Assembly (NCBI RefSeq): GCF_003171715.1
Contig: NZ_QGHL01000007.1
Span: 62,001 to 126,000 of the forward strand
Direction of reading: 5' to 3'
DNA length: 64,000 bases
Origin: Novosphingobium meiothermophilum
GTDB lineage: Bacteria > Pseudomonadota > Alphaproteobacteria > Sphingomonadales > Sphingomonadaceae
Shown: piece after piece, positions 8,996 to 18,754 of the stretch
How positions within the stretch are numbered: position 1 is the stretch's first letter
How the letters are laid out: the number at the start of each line of letters is the position of its first letter
The notes under the pieces: model-generated
Database searches by the model: none
Told to the model about the DNA's origin: nothing
The model's input: the letters and a program-made list of their open reading frames with translations, nothing else
Position numbers and translations under genes: made by a program

Positions 8996-9772
8996 ATGGC
9001 AGAAGCATCGCTGGAATACTTCCCCGGTTTCGGCGGCGCGCGCCTTGCGCTGCACCGCATGGGGGCTGGCAAGCCGGTGGTGCTTCTGCACGGGCTGTTC
9101 TCTTCGGCCCATGTCAACTGGATCAAGTTCGGAACCGCCGCAAAGCTGGCAGCGGCAGGTTTCGAATGCCTGATGCCGGACCTGCGCGTCCACGGCCAGA
9201 GCGAGGCGCCGCACGATCCGGCGGCCTATCCGCGCGACGTGCTCGCGCGCGATCTCGAAGCGCTCGTTGCCTATCTTGGGCTGGGCGCGGAAGGCGCGAC
9301 AGACTTCGATCTGGTCGGTTTCTCGCTCGGTTCGCGCACTGCGGCGCGCGCGGTCATTGCAGGGCTGCGGCCGCGGCGGCTGGTGCTGGCGGGAATGGGC
9401 CTTGAAGGGCTGGCGGGCTGGGCGCGCAGGCAAGACTTCTTCCGCGATGTGATCGACCGCTTTGGCACCATCGAACGCGGCGATCCGGCCTATTTCGCGC
9501 AGCAGTTTCTCAAGTCCACAGGAACCGACCGCGTCGCCGCGCGGCTGCTGCTGGGCAGCATGGCCGATACCGATCCGGCTGACCTTGCGGCTATTACCAT
9601 GCCCTGTCTGGTGCTTTGCGGCGATCAGGACAACGACAACGGCTCTGCCCCGCGCCTTGCCGAGGCTCTGCCCGATGCGCGGCTCGAAATGATTCCCGGC
9701 ACCCACATGAGCAGTGTGACCATGCCGCAACTTGGCGATGCGCTGGTGACGTTCCTGACCGCGCGGGCTTGA
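8996..9772 (+). CDS. Alpha/beta-fold hydrolase
   Basis: 258-aa cytosolic hydrolase with an oxyanion segment VVLLHGLFSS, nucleophile Ser110 in GFSLGS, acid Asp in CGDQDND and base His in GTHMSS. The catalytic triad is therefore complete. Substrate is unknown: such proteins include esterases, haloperoxidase-like enzymes and C-C hydrolases. It starts 7 bases after asd and probably shares its transcript; no functional link to aspartate metabolism is evident. A longer frame back to 8888 lies inside asd and is rejected. Confidence 0.85.
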   Translation: MAEASLEYFPGFGGARLALHRMGAGKPVVLLHGLFSSAHVNWIKFGTAAKLAAAGFECLMPDLRVHGQSEAPHDPAAYPRDVLARDLEALVAYLGLGAEGATDFDLVGFSLGSRTAARAVIAGLRPRRLVLAGMGLEGLAGWARRQDFFRDVIDRFGTIERGDPAYFAQQFLKSTGTDRVAARLLLGSMADTDPADLAAITMPCLVLCGDQDNDNGSAPRLAEALPDARLEMIPGTHMSSVTMPQLGDALVTFLTARA

Positions 9773-9855
9773 CCCTTGCGGTTTCATCTGTAACCGGAAC
9801 AGGGATTGCGACACCATCCCGCAAGCCGGGTAGGGTGCATCCTTAAGGGAGACAG

Positions 9856-11673
9856 ATGTTCATGAAATCGCTCGTTTCCGTCGCGGCTGTGGCGGTCGCG
9901 CTCGTGTCGGCGCCTGCTCTGGCGCAATCGGCCTCCGTCGATGCAGCCGGCGTGGCCGACTGGGTGAAGCGCGCCGAAGCCGATATCCTGACCGAGTCGG
10001 TTGCCACTTCGCGCGCCAACTGGATCTACGCGACCTATATCAACGACGACAGTGCCGCGCTCGTCGCGGCGGCCAACGGCAAGTTCACCGCGCTTCAGGT
10101 CGGGCAGGCCAAGCGGGCGGCTGAGTATTCTGCCGTGCCGGGCCTTGCGCCCGATGTGGCGCGCAAGCTGGTGATGATGCGCACCCAGATCACAGGGCCG
10201 GCACCGTCCGCACCCGGCGCCACGCAGGAGTTCGCCGCGCTTCAGGCCGGGCTGGAAGGCATCTACGGCAAGGGCACGGGCACACTGCGCGGACAGCCGA
10301 TCAACGGCAGCGACATCGAGGAGGCGATGGGCACCAATCGCAATCCCGATGAGCTGAAGGAAATGTGGCTTTCTTGGCATGACAATGTCGGCAAGCCGAT
10401 GAAGGCCGATTATGCGCGCATGATCGCCATCGGCAATGCCGGCGCGCAAGAGCTTGGCTTTTCCGACATGGGGGCGCTGTGGCGGTCGAACTATGATATG
10501 GAGCCGGAGGCCTTTGCCGCGCTGACCGAGAAGATCTGGAACGAGGTCAAGCCGCTCTACAACCAGCTTCACTGCTACACCCGCATGAAGCTGAACGAAA
10601 AGTATGGCGACGGCGTGCAGCCCAGGACAGGCCCGATCCGCGCCGATCTGCTGGGCAACATGTGGGCGCAGGAATGGGGCAACATCTACGATGTCGTCGC
10701 GCCCGCCGGTGCAGGCGATATCGGCTATGATCTGGGCGAGCTGCTTGTCGCCAAGGGCTATGATCCGATCAGGATGGTCAAGGCGGGCGAAGGGTTCTAT
10801 TCCTCGCTCGGCCTTTCGCCGCTGCCCCAGACATTCTGGCAGCGTTCGCAGTTCGTGAAGCCGCGCGACCGGGATGTCGTCTGCCATGCCTCGGCGTGGA
10901 ATGTCGACAATGTCGATGATCTGCGCATCAAGATGTGCATCAAGGTGAACGGCGATGATTTCGTGACGATCCATCACGAACTTGGCCACAACTACTACCA
11001 GCGTGCCTACAACAGGCAGGATGCGCTCTATCAGGGCGGCGCGAACGACGGGTTCCACGAGGCCATCGGCGATTTCGTGGCACTTTCGATCACGCCGGAA
11101 TATCTTGTGCAGATCGGCCTGCTTGACCGGGACAAGGTGCCCCCTGCCGCCAAGGATACGGGGCTGCTGCTGCGTCAGGCGATGGACAAGATCGCCTTCC
11201 TGCCCTTTGGCCTGCTGATCGACCGGTATCGCTGGGATGTGTTCAACGGCAAGATCGCGCCTGCCGATTACCAGAAGGGCTGGGACGCGATGCGCCTGAA
11301 GTATCAGGGCATCGTGCCACCCGCCGAACGCCCCGCCGATGCCTTCGATGCGGGGGCGAAGTATCACGTGCCTGCGAACGTGCCCTACACGCGCTATTTC
11401 CTCGCGCGAGTGCTCCAGTTCCAGTTCTACGAGGCGGCATGCAGGCAGGCGGGCTGGAAAGGGCCACTCCACCGGTGCAGCTTCTATGGCAACAAGGACG
11501 TGGGCGCCAGGCTCAACGCCATGCTGGAAATGGGTGCGTCCAAGCCCTGGCCCGATGCGCTGGAAGCCTTTACCGGCACGCGCGAGATGAGCGGCAAGGC
11601 CATGATCCGCTATTTCGCGCCGCTGACCAAGTGGCTGGCCACCCAGACCAAGGGGCAAGCCTGCGGCTGGTAA
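9856..11673 (+). CDS. Peptidyl-dipeptidase, M2 (ACE-like) zinc peptidase
   Basis: Exported zinc metallopeptidase that removes C-terminal dipeptides, related to angiotensin-converting enzyme. An N-terminal signal peptide (about residues 1-24, ending ALAQ) precedes the catalytic domain. Zinc ligands are His374 and His378 in the HELGH motif and Glu402 in FHEAIGD, with the same 24-residue spacing as in ACE. 605 aa matches bacterial single-domain M2 enzymes. AAGGGAG lies 4 bases before ATG 9856 (10 before a second in-frame ATG). It is not obviously in an operon; a terminator-like hairpin lies about 150 bases downstream. Confidence 0.93.
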   Translation: MFMKSLVSVAAVAVALVSAPALAQSASVDAAGVADWVKRAEADILTESVATSRANWIYATYINDDSAALVAAANGKFTALQVGQAKRAAEYSAVPGLAPDVARKLVMMRTQITGPAPSAPGATQEFAALQAGLEGIYGKGTGTLRGQPINGSDIEEAMGTNRNPDELKEMWLSWHDNVGKPMKADYARMIAIGNAGAQELGFSDMGALWRSNYDMEPEAFAALTEKIWNEVKPLYNQLHCYTRMKLNEKYGDGVQPRTGPIRADLLGNMWAQEWGNIYDVVAPAGAGDIGYDLGELLVAKGYDPIRMVKAGEGFYSSLGLSPLPQTFWQRSQFVKPRDRDVVCHASAWNVDNVDDLRIKMCIKVNGDDFVTIHHELGHNYYQRAYNRQDALYQGGANDGFHEAIGDFVALSITPEYLVQIGLLDRDKVPPAAKDTGLLLRQAMDKIAFLPFGLLIDRYRWDVFNGKIAPADYQKGWDAMRLKYQGIVPPAERPADAFDAGAKYHVPANVPYTRYFLARVLQFQFYEAACRQAGWKGPLHRCSFYGNKDVGARLNAMLEMGASKPWPDALEAFTGTREMSGKAMIRYFAPLTKWLATQTKGQACGW

Positions 11674-11674
11674 T

Positions 11675-11711
11675 ACCAACGTCCGATGAGCGTGGCTCAT
11701 CGGCCATTGGT
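11675..11711. repeat. Two-tier inverted repeat after the M2 peptidase gene
   Basis: A perfect 9-bp stem (CCGATGAGC 11683-11691 with GCTCATCGG 11695-11703, GTG loop) is extended, across a 3x3 internal loop, by ACCAA 11675-11679 with TTGGT 11707-11711. There is no T-run. It begins two bases after the stop codon. This could be an mRNA 3'-end stabiliser or a REP-like palindrome; only one copy is visible in this window. Confidence 0.6.
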
Positions 11712-11820
11712 TAAGCCTGCGCGGCGTTTGAGCATTTCCAGCGCGTGATGCGTCGGCATCTCAGCGCGCTGGTACAAGCGATTGAGGGGCCGCCAATCGG
11801 CAGGCCGAAAAAGCGCGACG

Positions 11821-11855
11821 GGGCGGGGCGTGATGCGATGCACTCCCGCCCTTTT
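11821..11855 (+). terminator. Probable terminator downstream of M2 peptidase
   Basis: GGGCGGG (11821-11827) pairs with CCCGCCC (11845-11851) around a 17-base loop that has its own GTG/CAC pairing, followed by TTTT. It lies about 100 bases before the YbjN gene, separating it from the peptidase transcript. Confidence 0.6.
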
Positions 11856-11957
11856 CGCGTTCACCGTCCAGTGCCTCTTGCCGGATTGCTCCATTGGTGG
11901 CAGCTTGCCCCAATCAACGAACAGGCCGCAAAGAGCCTTGTCGGTATCGAGGATGCA

Positions 11958-12431
11958 ATGATGGTGAAGAGCCTGCTTGCAGCGCTGGCTGCAGGTGTTC
12001 TTGTCCCTTCAGCGGCCAATGCGGCCACGGTCTCGGCAATCCGCCCGGAAGGCGTTGCCGAAGCGCTGAAGAATCTGGGTTACACGGCAGAACTGGCCCG
12101 CGATGCGAGCGGCGATCCGCTGATCAATGCCGATATTGGCGGCTGGCAGGCCGCGCTGCTGTTCTACGAATGCAACCCAAAGACGCATGACGGCTGCCAG
12201 TCGTTGCAGTTCGTTGCCAATTTCACGCCCGAAAAGAAGTTTACCGCCGAAGATGCCCTGCGTTTCAACCGCAACACGCGCTTTGCCTCGGTCTCGATCG
12301 GCAAGGACCAGAGCGTGATGATGACATGGGATCTCGTGACAGGGAAGGGTATCGATCTGGAGGTCTTCTCGAACTCGGTCGATATGTTCCGCAGCGCGAT
12401 GGACACGCTGGGCACCGAAGTTTTCAAGTAA
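11958..12431 (+). CDS. Secreted YbjN-domain protein
   Basis: 157-aa protein with an N-terminal signal peptide (MVKSLLAALAAG through a SAANA cleavage site near residue 22) and a YbjN-like domain (a family linked to sensory/stress regulation and type III chaperone-like folds). The conserved part includes the FVANF strand and the RFNRNTRFASVSI segment. GAGGA lies 4 bases before ATG 11958, which fits this start far better than an in-frame ATG at 11745 whose extension looks non-coding. The function of exported YbjN proteins is not established. A strong terminator follows. Confidence 0.75.
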   Translation: MMVKSLLAALAAGVLVPSAANAATVSAIRPEGVAEALKNLGYTAELARDASGDPLINADIGGWQAALLFYECNPKTHDGCQSLQFVANFTPEKKFTAEDALRFNRNTRFASVSIGKDQSVMMTWDLVTGKGIDLEVFSNSVDMFRSAMDTLGTEVFK

Positions 12432-12474
12432 CGGCCCCGGTTCCGGCCACCCCGGACAAAGGGAACGCAACCTC

Positions 12475-12516
12475 GGCAATCCGCAGGCAGGGCTAGCTGC
12501 CTCGGATTGCCTTTTC
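12475..12516 (+). terminator. Rho-independent terminator of the YbjN gene
   Basis: GGCAATCCG (12475-12483) pairs with CGGATTGCC (12503-12511), with an inner AGGCAG/CTGCCT extension and a GGCTAG loop, then TTTTCTTTT from 12512. It faces the converging amn gene. Confidence 0.9.
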
Positions 12517-12550
12517 TTTTGGATGATCGCCGGCTGCGGCGCTGCCGCTG

Positions 12551-14005
12551 TCAGCGGAACGGCGGTTCGTTGAAGGCGCGCAGCTTGCGGCTGTGAAGGC
12601 GCGGACCTTCCTGGCGCAGCAGTTCGCAGGCGGTCGTGCCGATGGCAAGGTGCGCGGCGATGGCCTCTTCGTAGAAGCGGTTGGCTTGTCCCGGCAGCTT
12701 GATTTCCCCGTGCAGCGGCTTGTCCGAAACGCACAGCAAGGTCCCGTAGGGCACGCGGAAGCGATAACCCTGCGCGGCAATCGTTGCACTTTCCATGTCG
12801 ATGCCGACTGCGCGTGAAAGCGAAAGGCGCCGCGCGGAATGGCTGTAGCGCAATTCCCAGTTGCGATCGTCGGTCGTCACGATCGTGCCCGTGCGCATCC
12901 GCTTCTTGAGATCGGTTCCGCCTTCGCCCGAAACAAGCGCGGCCGCACTTTGCAGGGCAACCTGCACTTCGGCGATGGCCGGAATGGGGATTTCGGGCGG
13001 CAGCACGGGATCCAGCACGTGATCGTCGCGCAGATAGGCATGGGCCAGCACGTAATCGCCGATCTTCTGCGTGGGGCGCAGGCCGCCGCAGTGTCCGATC
13101 ATCAGCCACGCCTCCGGCCGCAGCACGGCCAGATGGTCGCAGATCGTCTTTGCATTCGACGGACCGACGCCGATGTTGACCAGCGTGATGCCCGAACGGT
13201 CCGGCGCGACGAGATGGTAGGCGGGCATCTGGTGGCGCCGCCACGCCGTGTCGGAAAGCCGTTCGCGCGCGTTGTCGATGCGCGCATCAAGGGCGAGGCC
13301 ACCCGCACCCGTAAGCGCGACATAGCGCTCGCCGTCGATCTGTTGCGCTGCCCAGTCCACGAACTCGTCGACATAGCGGTGATAGTTGGTGAACAGGATA
13401 TAGCGCTGGAAGTCCTCAATCTGCGTGCCCGTGTAGTGGGCCAGGCGGGCGAGGCTGAAGTCGGTGCGCAGGCCATCGAAGAGCGAAAGCGGCATCGGGC
13501 CGTCGCCGATATTGTATTCGCCATCGGCAATCTCGTCGCCAATGTGGGCAAGGTCGGTCGCCGGGAAATGCTTGGCCAGATCCTGCGGGCTGACGCGGCC
13601 GATCTGCGCGCCGTAGGCCCCGTCGAGCACGTAGGGGAAGGGGATTTCCTGCGTTGACCGGCAGACCTCGATCTCGACGTTGTAGGCGGTGCGGATCAGG
13701 TCGATCTGCTCTGTCAGATAGTCCGCGAACAGGCCGGGGCGGGTGATGGTGCAGGCATAATCGCCACGCTGGGTGAGCCTGCCGAAAGCCCGGCCTAGCG
13801 ATTCGGTCTGGGGATCATCGTTCAGCCTGATGCGCAGTTCGGGGTAGCAATAGCTGCCGTCGGCCCTTCGCTCCGGGGGCGGCAATGTTCCGTGATTGGC
13901 GTATTCGGCGATATCGGCCCGCAGCAGGGCGACGGCGGCATCGAAATGGCGGACGAGTTCGGCGAGGATCTCATCAGTTGCCAGCGAATTGTCAGTTACT
14001 TGCAT
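12551..14005 (-). CDS. amn: AMP nucleosidase
   Basis: Cleaves AMP to adenine and ribose 5-phosphate, adjusting adenylate pools. The N-terminal AMP-nucleosidase-specific domain (about residues 1-200, with the RITRPGLFADYL-like segment) is followed by a purine nucleoside phosphorylase fold: NIGVGPSNAKT, then LMIGHCGGLR, and the catalytic-site VGIDMESATIAAQGY. 484 aa matches the E. coli enzyme (484 aa). ATG 14005 is used; TTG 14011 is an alternative. It is monocistronic and convergent with the YbjN gene. Confidence 0.94.
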   Translation of the reverse strand: MQVTDNSLATDEILAELVRHFDAAVALLRADIAEYANHGTLPPPERRADGSYCYPELRIRLNDDPQTESLGRAFGRLTQRGDYACTITRPGLFADYLTEQIDLIRTAYNVEIEVCRSTQEIPFPYVLDGAYGAQIGRVSPQDLAKHFPATDLAHIGDEIADGEYNIGDGPMPLSLFDGLRTDFSLARLAHYTGTQIEDFQRYILFTNYHRYVDEFVDWAAQQIDGERYVALTGAGGLALDARIDNARERLSDTAWRRHQMPAYHLVAPDRSGITLVNIGVGPSNAKTICDHLAVLRPEAWLMIGHCGGLRPTQKIGDYVLAHAYLRDDHVLDPVLPPEIPIPAIAEVQVALQSAAALVSGEGGTDLKKRMRTGTIVTTDDRNWELRYSHSARRLSLSRAVGIDMESATIAAQGYRFRVPYGTLLCVSDKPLHGEIKLPGQANRFYEEAIAAHLAIGTTACELLRQEGPRLHSRKLRAFNEPPFR

Positions 14006-14094
14006 CTGCAACGATTTAGCGCGGCAATCCTTCAGTGCAATGGCACTGCGCCGTGAAATCGTATCCCGGACGGGGCATTTGTGCGCGATGCGTC

Positions 14095-14126
14095 AAAGTA
14101 AAGGGGCGCCCCGCAGGAGCGCCCCC
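14095..14126 (-). terminator. Terminator of the rpsF-rpsR-rplI operon
   Basis: Read on the minus strand, GGGGCGC and GCGCCCC (plus 14119-14125 and 14103-14109) form a 7-bp stem with a 9-base loop followed by a TTTACTTT tract. It lies about 50 bases beyond the rplI stop. Confidence 0.75.
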
Positions 14127-14135
14127 GATACCGTG

Positions 14136-14171
14136 TTTTCGGCATTCCGGGCGCACCCGGAGGGCCGAAAA
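14136..14171 (-). repeat. Hairpin directly after rplI
   Basis: TTTTCGGC (14136-14143) and GCCGAAAA (14164-14171) pair, with an inner CCGG stem. It begins 3 bases past the rplI stop and precedes the terminator, so two hairpins stand in tandem. There is no separate T-run; it may protect the mRNA end. Confidence 0.6.
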
Positions 14172-14174
14172 GCG

Positions 14175-14771
14175 TCAGGCTTGTGCTTCTTCGCCGCCTT
14201 CCAGCAGCTCAGCCGGGATTTCGCCCGGTTCGGCATTCGGATCATAGGCTTCGGTGAAGCCGCCGGTGTCGTTGTCGAACATTGCGTCGATCACGTTGAC
14301 GCCCTGCGACTGGAGTTCGGCTTCGTCGGGCGATCGGGCAACGTTGACCTTGACCGTGACCGAAACTTCCGGATGCAGCGAAACCTTGACGTCATAGACG
14401 CCAATGGTCTTGATCGGGCGTTCCAGCACGATCATCGCCTTCGTCACCTTGGCGCCCTGTTCAACCAGAGCGTCGGCGATGTCACGAACCGAAACCGAAC
14501 CGTAAAGCTGGCCCGCGTTCGACGAAGCGCGGATCAGCACGACTTCCTTGCCTTCGACGTTGCCCGCTTCGGCCTTGGCTTCATCGCGGCGAGCAGCGTT
14601 TTCGGCTTCGATGCGCGCACGGTTGGCTTCGAAGACCTTGCGGTTGGCTTCATTGGCGCGCAGCGCCTTCTTGTTGGGCAGCAGGAAATTGCGCGCGTAA
14701 CCGTCCTTGACGGTCACTTCGTCGCCGATGCCGCCCAGCTTCTCGATGCGCTCGAGCAGGATGATCTGCAT
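14175..14771 (-). CDS. rplI: 50S ribosomal protein L9
   Basis: L9 binds 23S rRNA near the L1 stalk. The N-terminal domain is canonical (MQIILLERIEKLGGIGDEV, then VKDGYARNFLLPNKKALRA), followed by the long connecting helix and the C-terminal domain. 198 aa is longer than the usual 150 because of an acidic C-terminal tail ending EGGEEAQA, as seen in other sphingomonads. It is the last gene of the rpsF-rpsR-rplI operon, 12 bases after rpsR. Confidence 0.97.
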   Translation of the reverse strand: MQIILLERIEKLGGIGDEVTVKDGYARNFLLPNKKALRANEANRKVFEANRARIEAENAARRDEAKAEAGNVEGKEVVLIRASSNAGQLYGSVSVRDIADALVEQGAKVTKAMIVLERPIKTIGVYDVKVSLHPEVSVTVKVNVARSPDEAELQSQGVNVIDAMFDNDTGGFTEAYDPNAEPGEIPAELLEGGEEAQA

Positions 14772-14783
14772 GTCAGGCGCTCC

Positions 14784-15008
14784 TTACTTGACGATGTAGG
14801 GCAGGAGGCCGATGTGCCGGGCGCGCTTGATCGCCTGGCTCAGCTCACGCTGCTTCTTGGCCGAAACGGCCGTGATGCGGCTGGGAACGATCTTGCCGCG
14901 TTCGGACATGAAGCCCTGCAGCAGACGCACGTCCTTGTAGTCGATCTTCGGCGCGTTCTTGCCCGAAAACGGGCAGCTCTTGCGGCGGCGGAAAAACGGA
15001 CGAGCCAT
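14784..15008 (-). CDS. rpsR: 30S ribosomal protein S18
   Basis: 74-aa S18, partner of S6 on the 30S platform. Contains the conserved RRRKSCPF start, [11 protein letters not shown] and [34 protein letters not shown] core. It starts 3 bases after the rpsF stop, so translation is probably coupled to S6, its binding partner. Operon order rpsF, rpsR, rplI is the standard one. Confidence 0.97.
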   Translation of the reverse strand: MARPFFRRRKSCPFSGKNAPKIDYKDVRLLQGFMSERGKIVPSRITAVSAKKQRELSQAIKRARHIGLLPYIVK

Positions 15009-15011
15009 GTC

Positions 15012-15374
15012 TTATTCCCCTTCGCGTTCACGACGGCGGGTGCGCTCGCGGTCGTTCTTGCGCATCATCACCGAGGGACCGGCTTCGTGCTCGTCGACAC
15101 GCACGGTCATGTAGCGGATGATGTCTTCGTTGATCTGGGTCTGACGCTCAAGTTCGGCGATCGTCGCGCCGGGAGCTTCGATGTTCAGGAGCACGAAGTG
15201 CGCCTTGCGGTTCTTCTGGATCTTGTAGGCCAGCGAACGGAGGCCCCAGGTTTCGGTCTTCGTGACCTTGCCGTTGTTGCTCTCGACGATTTCGGTGGCG
15301 GCGGCGGCGAGCGCATCGACCTGAGCCTGGCTCAGATCCTGGCGCGCCAGAAAGACATGCTCATAAAGCGGCAT
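15012..15374 (-). CDS. rpsF: 30S ribosomal protein S6
   Basis: S6 pairs with S18 on the 30S platform. It begins [16 protein letters not shown] and contains [10 protein letters not shown] and [16 protein letters not shown], with a basic C-terminal tail of alternating Arg and Glu residues. It is the first gene of the operon; its promoter should lie in 15375-15621, which holds no other gene. Family S6-S18 operons are often autoregulated by an S6:S18-binding mRNA leader; I could not identify that motif here with certainty. Confidence 0.97.
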   Translation of the reverse strand: MPLYEHVFLARQDLSQAQVDALAAAATEIVESNNGKVTKTETWGLRSLAYKIQKNRKAHFVLLNIEAPGATIAELERQTQINEDIIRYMTVRVDEHEAGPSVMMRKNDRERTRRREREGE

Positions 15375-15621
15375 GCTTCGTGCTTCCTTGTCTAACTAAC
15401 CGATCGCTGGCTTGTCCGCGGGATTGCGGGGCCCCTCCGGCTTTCTTCGTGTTTCACCCGGTTGCGGCAGCAGCCAGCCCTGCGGTGAAGCTGCGGCCCT
15501 TAGCGATTCCGCGGCGGAAAGCAAGCAGATTTGCCGCGCTGGACCGGCAGGGCACGTCTTGCATGGGGCCGTTGCCGCAGTTTAAGCCGGGTTTTAATCG
15601 TTCGGTGAAACCAAAGGGATC

Positions 15622-16401
15622 ATGATGCTTGTAGAGATCGAACGGCATGGCCCGGTGGCCGTGGTCAGGCTCAATCGCCCTGAGGCGATGAACGCCCTTT
15701 CGGCGGCCCTGCGCGCGCAGCTGGCCGAAGCCATGCTGGCCGTGGATGCCGATGACGGGGTTCGTGCCGTGGTGCTGACCGGGGCGGGAGACAGGGCCTT
15801 CACTGCCGGGCTGGACCTCAAGGAACTGGGGGCTGATACGTCGCATCTGGGCGCTGCCAATGCGCAGGATGCGGCCCGCAACCCGGTTCGGGCGGTCGAA
15901 CAGTGCTGCAAGCCGGTGATCGGGGCGATCAACGGTGTGGCGATCACGGGTGGTTTCGAACTGGCTCTTGCCTGCGATGTGCTGATCGCCTCGCACAACG
16001 CACGCTTTGCCGACACCCATGCGCGCGTCGGCATTATGCCGGGCTGGGGCCTTTCGCAGAAGCTGTCGCGGATGATCGGTATTGCGCGCGCCAAGGAGCT
16101 TTCGCTGACCGGAAACTTTATCGGCGCCGATCAGGCGCTGGCATGGGGGCTGGTCAATCGGGTGGTTCCCGCTGATGCACTGCTGCCGACTGCAATTGCG
16201 CTCGCCAATGACATGGCTGGTATCGATCCGCGCATGGCGACCGCCTACAAGCGGCTGATCGATGATGGCTATGGCCTTGCCTTGTCCGAAGCGCTGGCGC
16301 TTGAGGCAAGGGTTTCCAGCCAGATGAACGGCGCGGTCGATGCCGCCGAGGTCGAGGCGCGTCGGCGCGCGGTGATGGAGCGGGGCCGCACGCAGTCCTG
16401 A
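15622..16401 (+). CDS. Enoyl-CoA hydratase/isomerase family protein
   Basis: Crotonase-fold protein of 259 aa. The CoA-binding and oxyanion segments are present (FTAGLDLKEL; NGVAITGGFELALACD), including the first catalytic Glu. The second catalytic Glu of hydratases, normally in a PEI/PEV motif, is replaced by His in FADTHARVGIMPGWG. The enzyme may thus be a hydratase subfamily with a different acid, an isomerase, or a hydrolase-type crotonase. Two start codons are adjacent (15622, 15625); AAAGGG precedes both. It stands alone, divergent from rpsF and convergent with the acyltransferase gene. Confidence 0.85.
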   Translation: MMLVEIERHGPVAVVRLNRPEAMNALSAALRAQLAEAMLAVDADDGVRAVVLTGAGDRAFTAGLDLKELGADTSHLGAANAQDAARNPVRAVEQCCKPVIGAINGVAITGGFELALACDVLIASHNARFADTHARVGIMPGWGLSQKLSRMIGIARAKELSLTGNFIGADQALAWGLVNRVVPADALLPTAIALANDMAGIDPRMATAYKRLIDDGYGLALSEALALEARVSSQMNGAVDAAEVEARRRAVMERGRTQS

Positions 16402-16427
16402 AATGCTGGCCTGGTTGAGTTTGGAGC

Positions 16428-17585
16428 CTAGACCTGCGGCAGAGGGGTCTGGGCAGGTTCGATCCCGGCCGTTTTGGCCTGCGTCCCGCAGAAAAGCAGC
16501 GCCGTCAGGCCGTTGGTCCGCGCGACGAGGTAGCTTGCCGTGGCAAGAACCAGCACGGACGAAGACACCAGCAGCCATTGCAGTTCAGCGGCAATCGGCA
16601 TTGCGCGCACGCGGGGCAGCAGTGCCATCACCCAGACAAGATGGAACAGGTAGATCGCCAGCGCGCCATCGACGAAGAACGAGACTATGCGGCTGGGACC
16701 GCGCACCAGCCGCGCCAGCACCCTGAACAGCACCAGTGTCATCAGATAGGCAAGCGGCAACTGGATGGTGCGCAGCACCAGCGCCCCGGCAAGGCCGGGA
16801 TAGAAGTCCAGCCCAAGGGCCAGGCGGAACATCGGATCGAGCGGCATGTAGATTGCCAGCAGAACTACGATTGCCGCCACGGTCCAGCGCACCGGCAGGT
16901 TGAAGAGTTGCGTGCCGATCCCGGAATGCCAGGCAAGCACGCCCAGCGAAAAGGCCGCGCCGTGAAACAGGAAATGCAGCCACAGCAGCGTTTCGGAAGG
17001 CGCATCGGGTATGGGCGGCACCCATTCTGCGGCATGGCGCAGCAGCCCCCACAGCGCCAGTGCGCCGAACAACCACAGGCTTTGCGGTCCGCCCAGCAGC
17101 ATGGCGCGGCGCATCCGCTCTCCCGGTCTGATCCATCGGGCCGGGATCAGCGCGTAAAGCCCGCAATAGCCGAGCAGCACCAGCAGGAACCAGAAATGGT
17201 CAAGCGCCAGCGGCAGCCCGAAAAACCGCTCTGATGGCTTGTGCAGCAGGCTTTCCTGCAAGCGGAACTGCAACGCGCCCAGCGTCAGCAGCGCGGCCAG
17301 AAAGGGCAGGCCAAGGCGGCGCAGGCGCTCACCCAGCCAGATCCGCGTTCCCTTGCGCTCGCGGATCATCCCGGCAAAGTAGCCCGCCAGCATGAAGAAC
17401 GCGAACATGCGGAAAGCATGGGTCAACGAGTTCCAGCCGCCGATCAGCAGCGATTGCTGGAAATCGAGCGCGGGCGGTCCGGTTTCGAAGATGGCCTTGG
17501 TGGCAACATGAAATGGCAGCCCCAGCAGCAAAAGCACGGCACGCGCCAGATCAAGGTGGTGCAGGCGGGCAGGGGCGGCGCTCAT
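16428..17585 (-). CDS. Acyltransferase 3 family (OpgC-like) membrane protein
   Basis: 385-aa polytopic inner-membrane protein with about ten hydrophobic helices. The N-terminal HHLDLARAVLLLLGLPFHVA contains the Asp-Xaa-Xaa-Arg start and His of acyltransferase-3 proteins, and RMFAFFMLAGYFAG is the second family block. These enzymes O-acylate extracytoplasmic sugars; OpgC succinylates periplasmic glucans, and this variant with an HFWFLLVLL helix is nearest that branch. The substrate cannot be set from sequence. No glycan-synthesis gene adjoins it. Confidence 0.8.
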   Translation of the reverse strand: MSAAPARLHHLDLARAVLLLLGLPFHVATKAIFETGPPALDFQQSLLIGGWNSLTHAFRMFAFFMLAGYFAGMIRERKGTRIWLGERLRRLGLPFLAALLTLGALQFRLQESLLHKPSERFFGLPLALDHFWFLLVLLGYCGLYALIPARWIRPGERMRRAMLLGGPQSLWLFGALALWGLLRHAAEWVPPIPDAPSETLLWLHFLFHGAAFSLGVLAWHSGIGTQLFNLPVRWTVAAIVVLLAIYMPLDPMFRLALGLDFYPGLAGALVLRTIQLPLAYLMTLVLFRVLARLVRGPSRIVSFFVDGALAIYLFHLVWVMALLPRVRAMPIAAELQWLLVSSSVLVLATASYLVARTNGLTALLFCGTQAKTAGIEPAQTPLPQV

Positions 17586-17752
17586 CGCTGCGCCCTAGAG
17601 CATTTTTGCCGCCAGTAGAAGCAGAGCTTGCGCGAGGCGGGTTTGTGCCTGCGGTGCGGTGAGGAAGGGGGCTTGTGCCAGACCGCGGCTTCACGCACAT
17701 CCGCGCGTGAGAGGTGAGTGTCCGTCACCGCCGAGGAAGGAACCGCTGCGCC

Positions 17753-18706
<954 letters not shown>

Positions 18707-18754
18707 CGATCCCGGTTTCACCGCAGTCGGGCAATGACCGGGGCAGGCGCTGCC

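Noticed and set aside
9784..11700. 638-codon antisense frame across the M2 peptidase
   Set aside because: The sense protein has all zinc ligands; the antisense product has no domain.
11745..11957. N-terminal extension of the YbjN protein from ATG 11745
   Set aside because: It contains a terminator-like hairpin and precedes a proper signal peptide with its own GAGGA site.
13102..13551. Second minus-strand frame inside amn
   Set aside because: An out-of-frame shadow of AMP nucleosidase, rich in Ser/Arg/Thr with no motif.
15380..15625. Small plus-strand frame between rpsF and the crotonase gene
   Set aside because: No ribosome binding site, no conserved feature, and it covers the rpsF promoter region.
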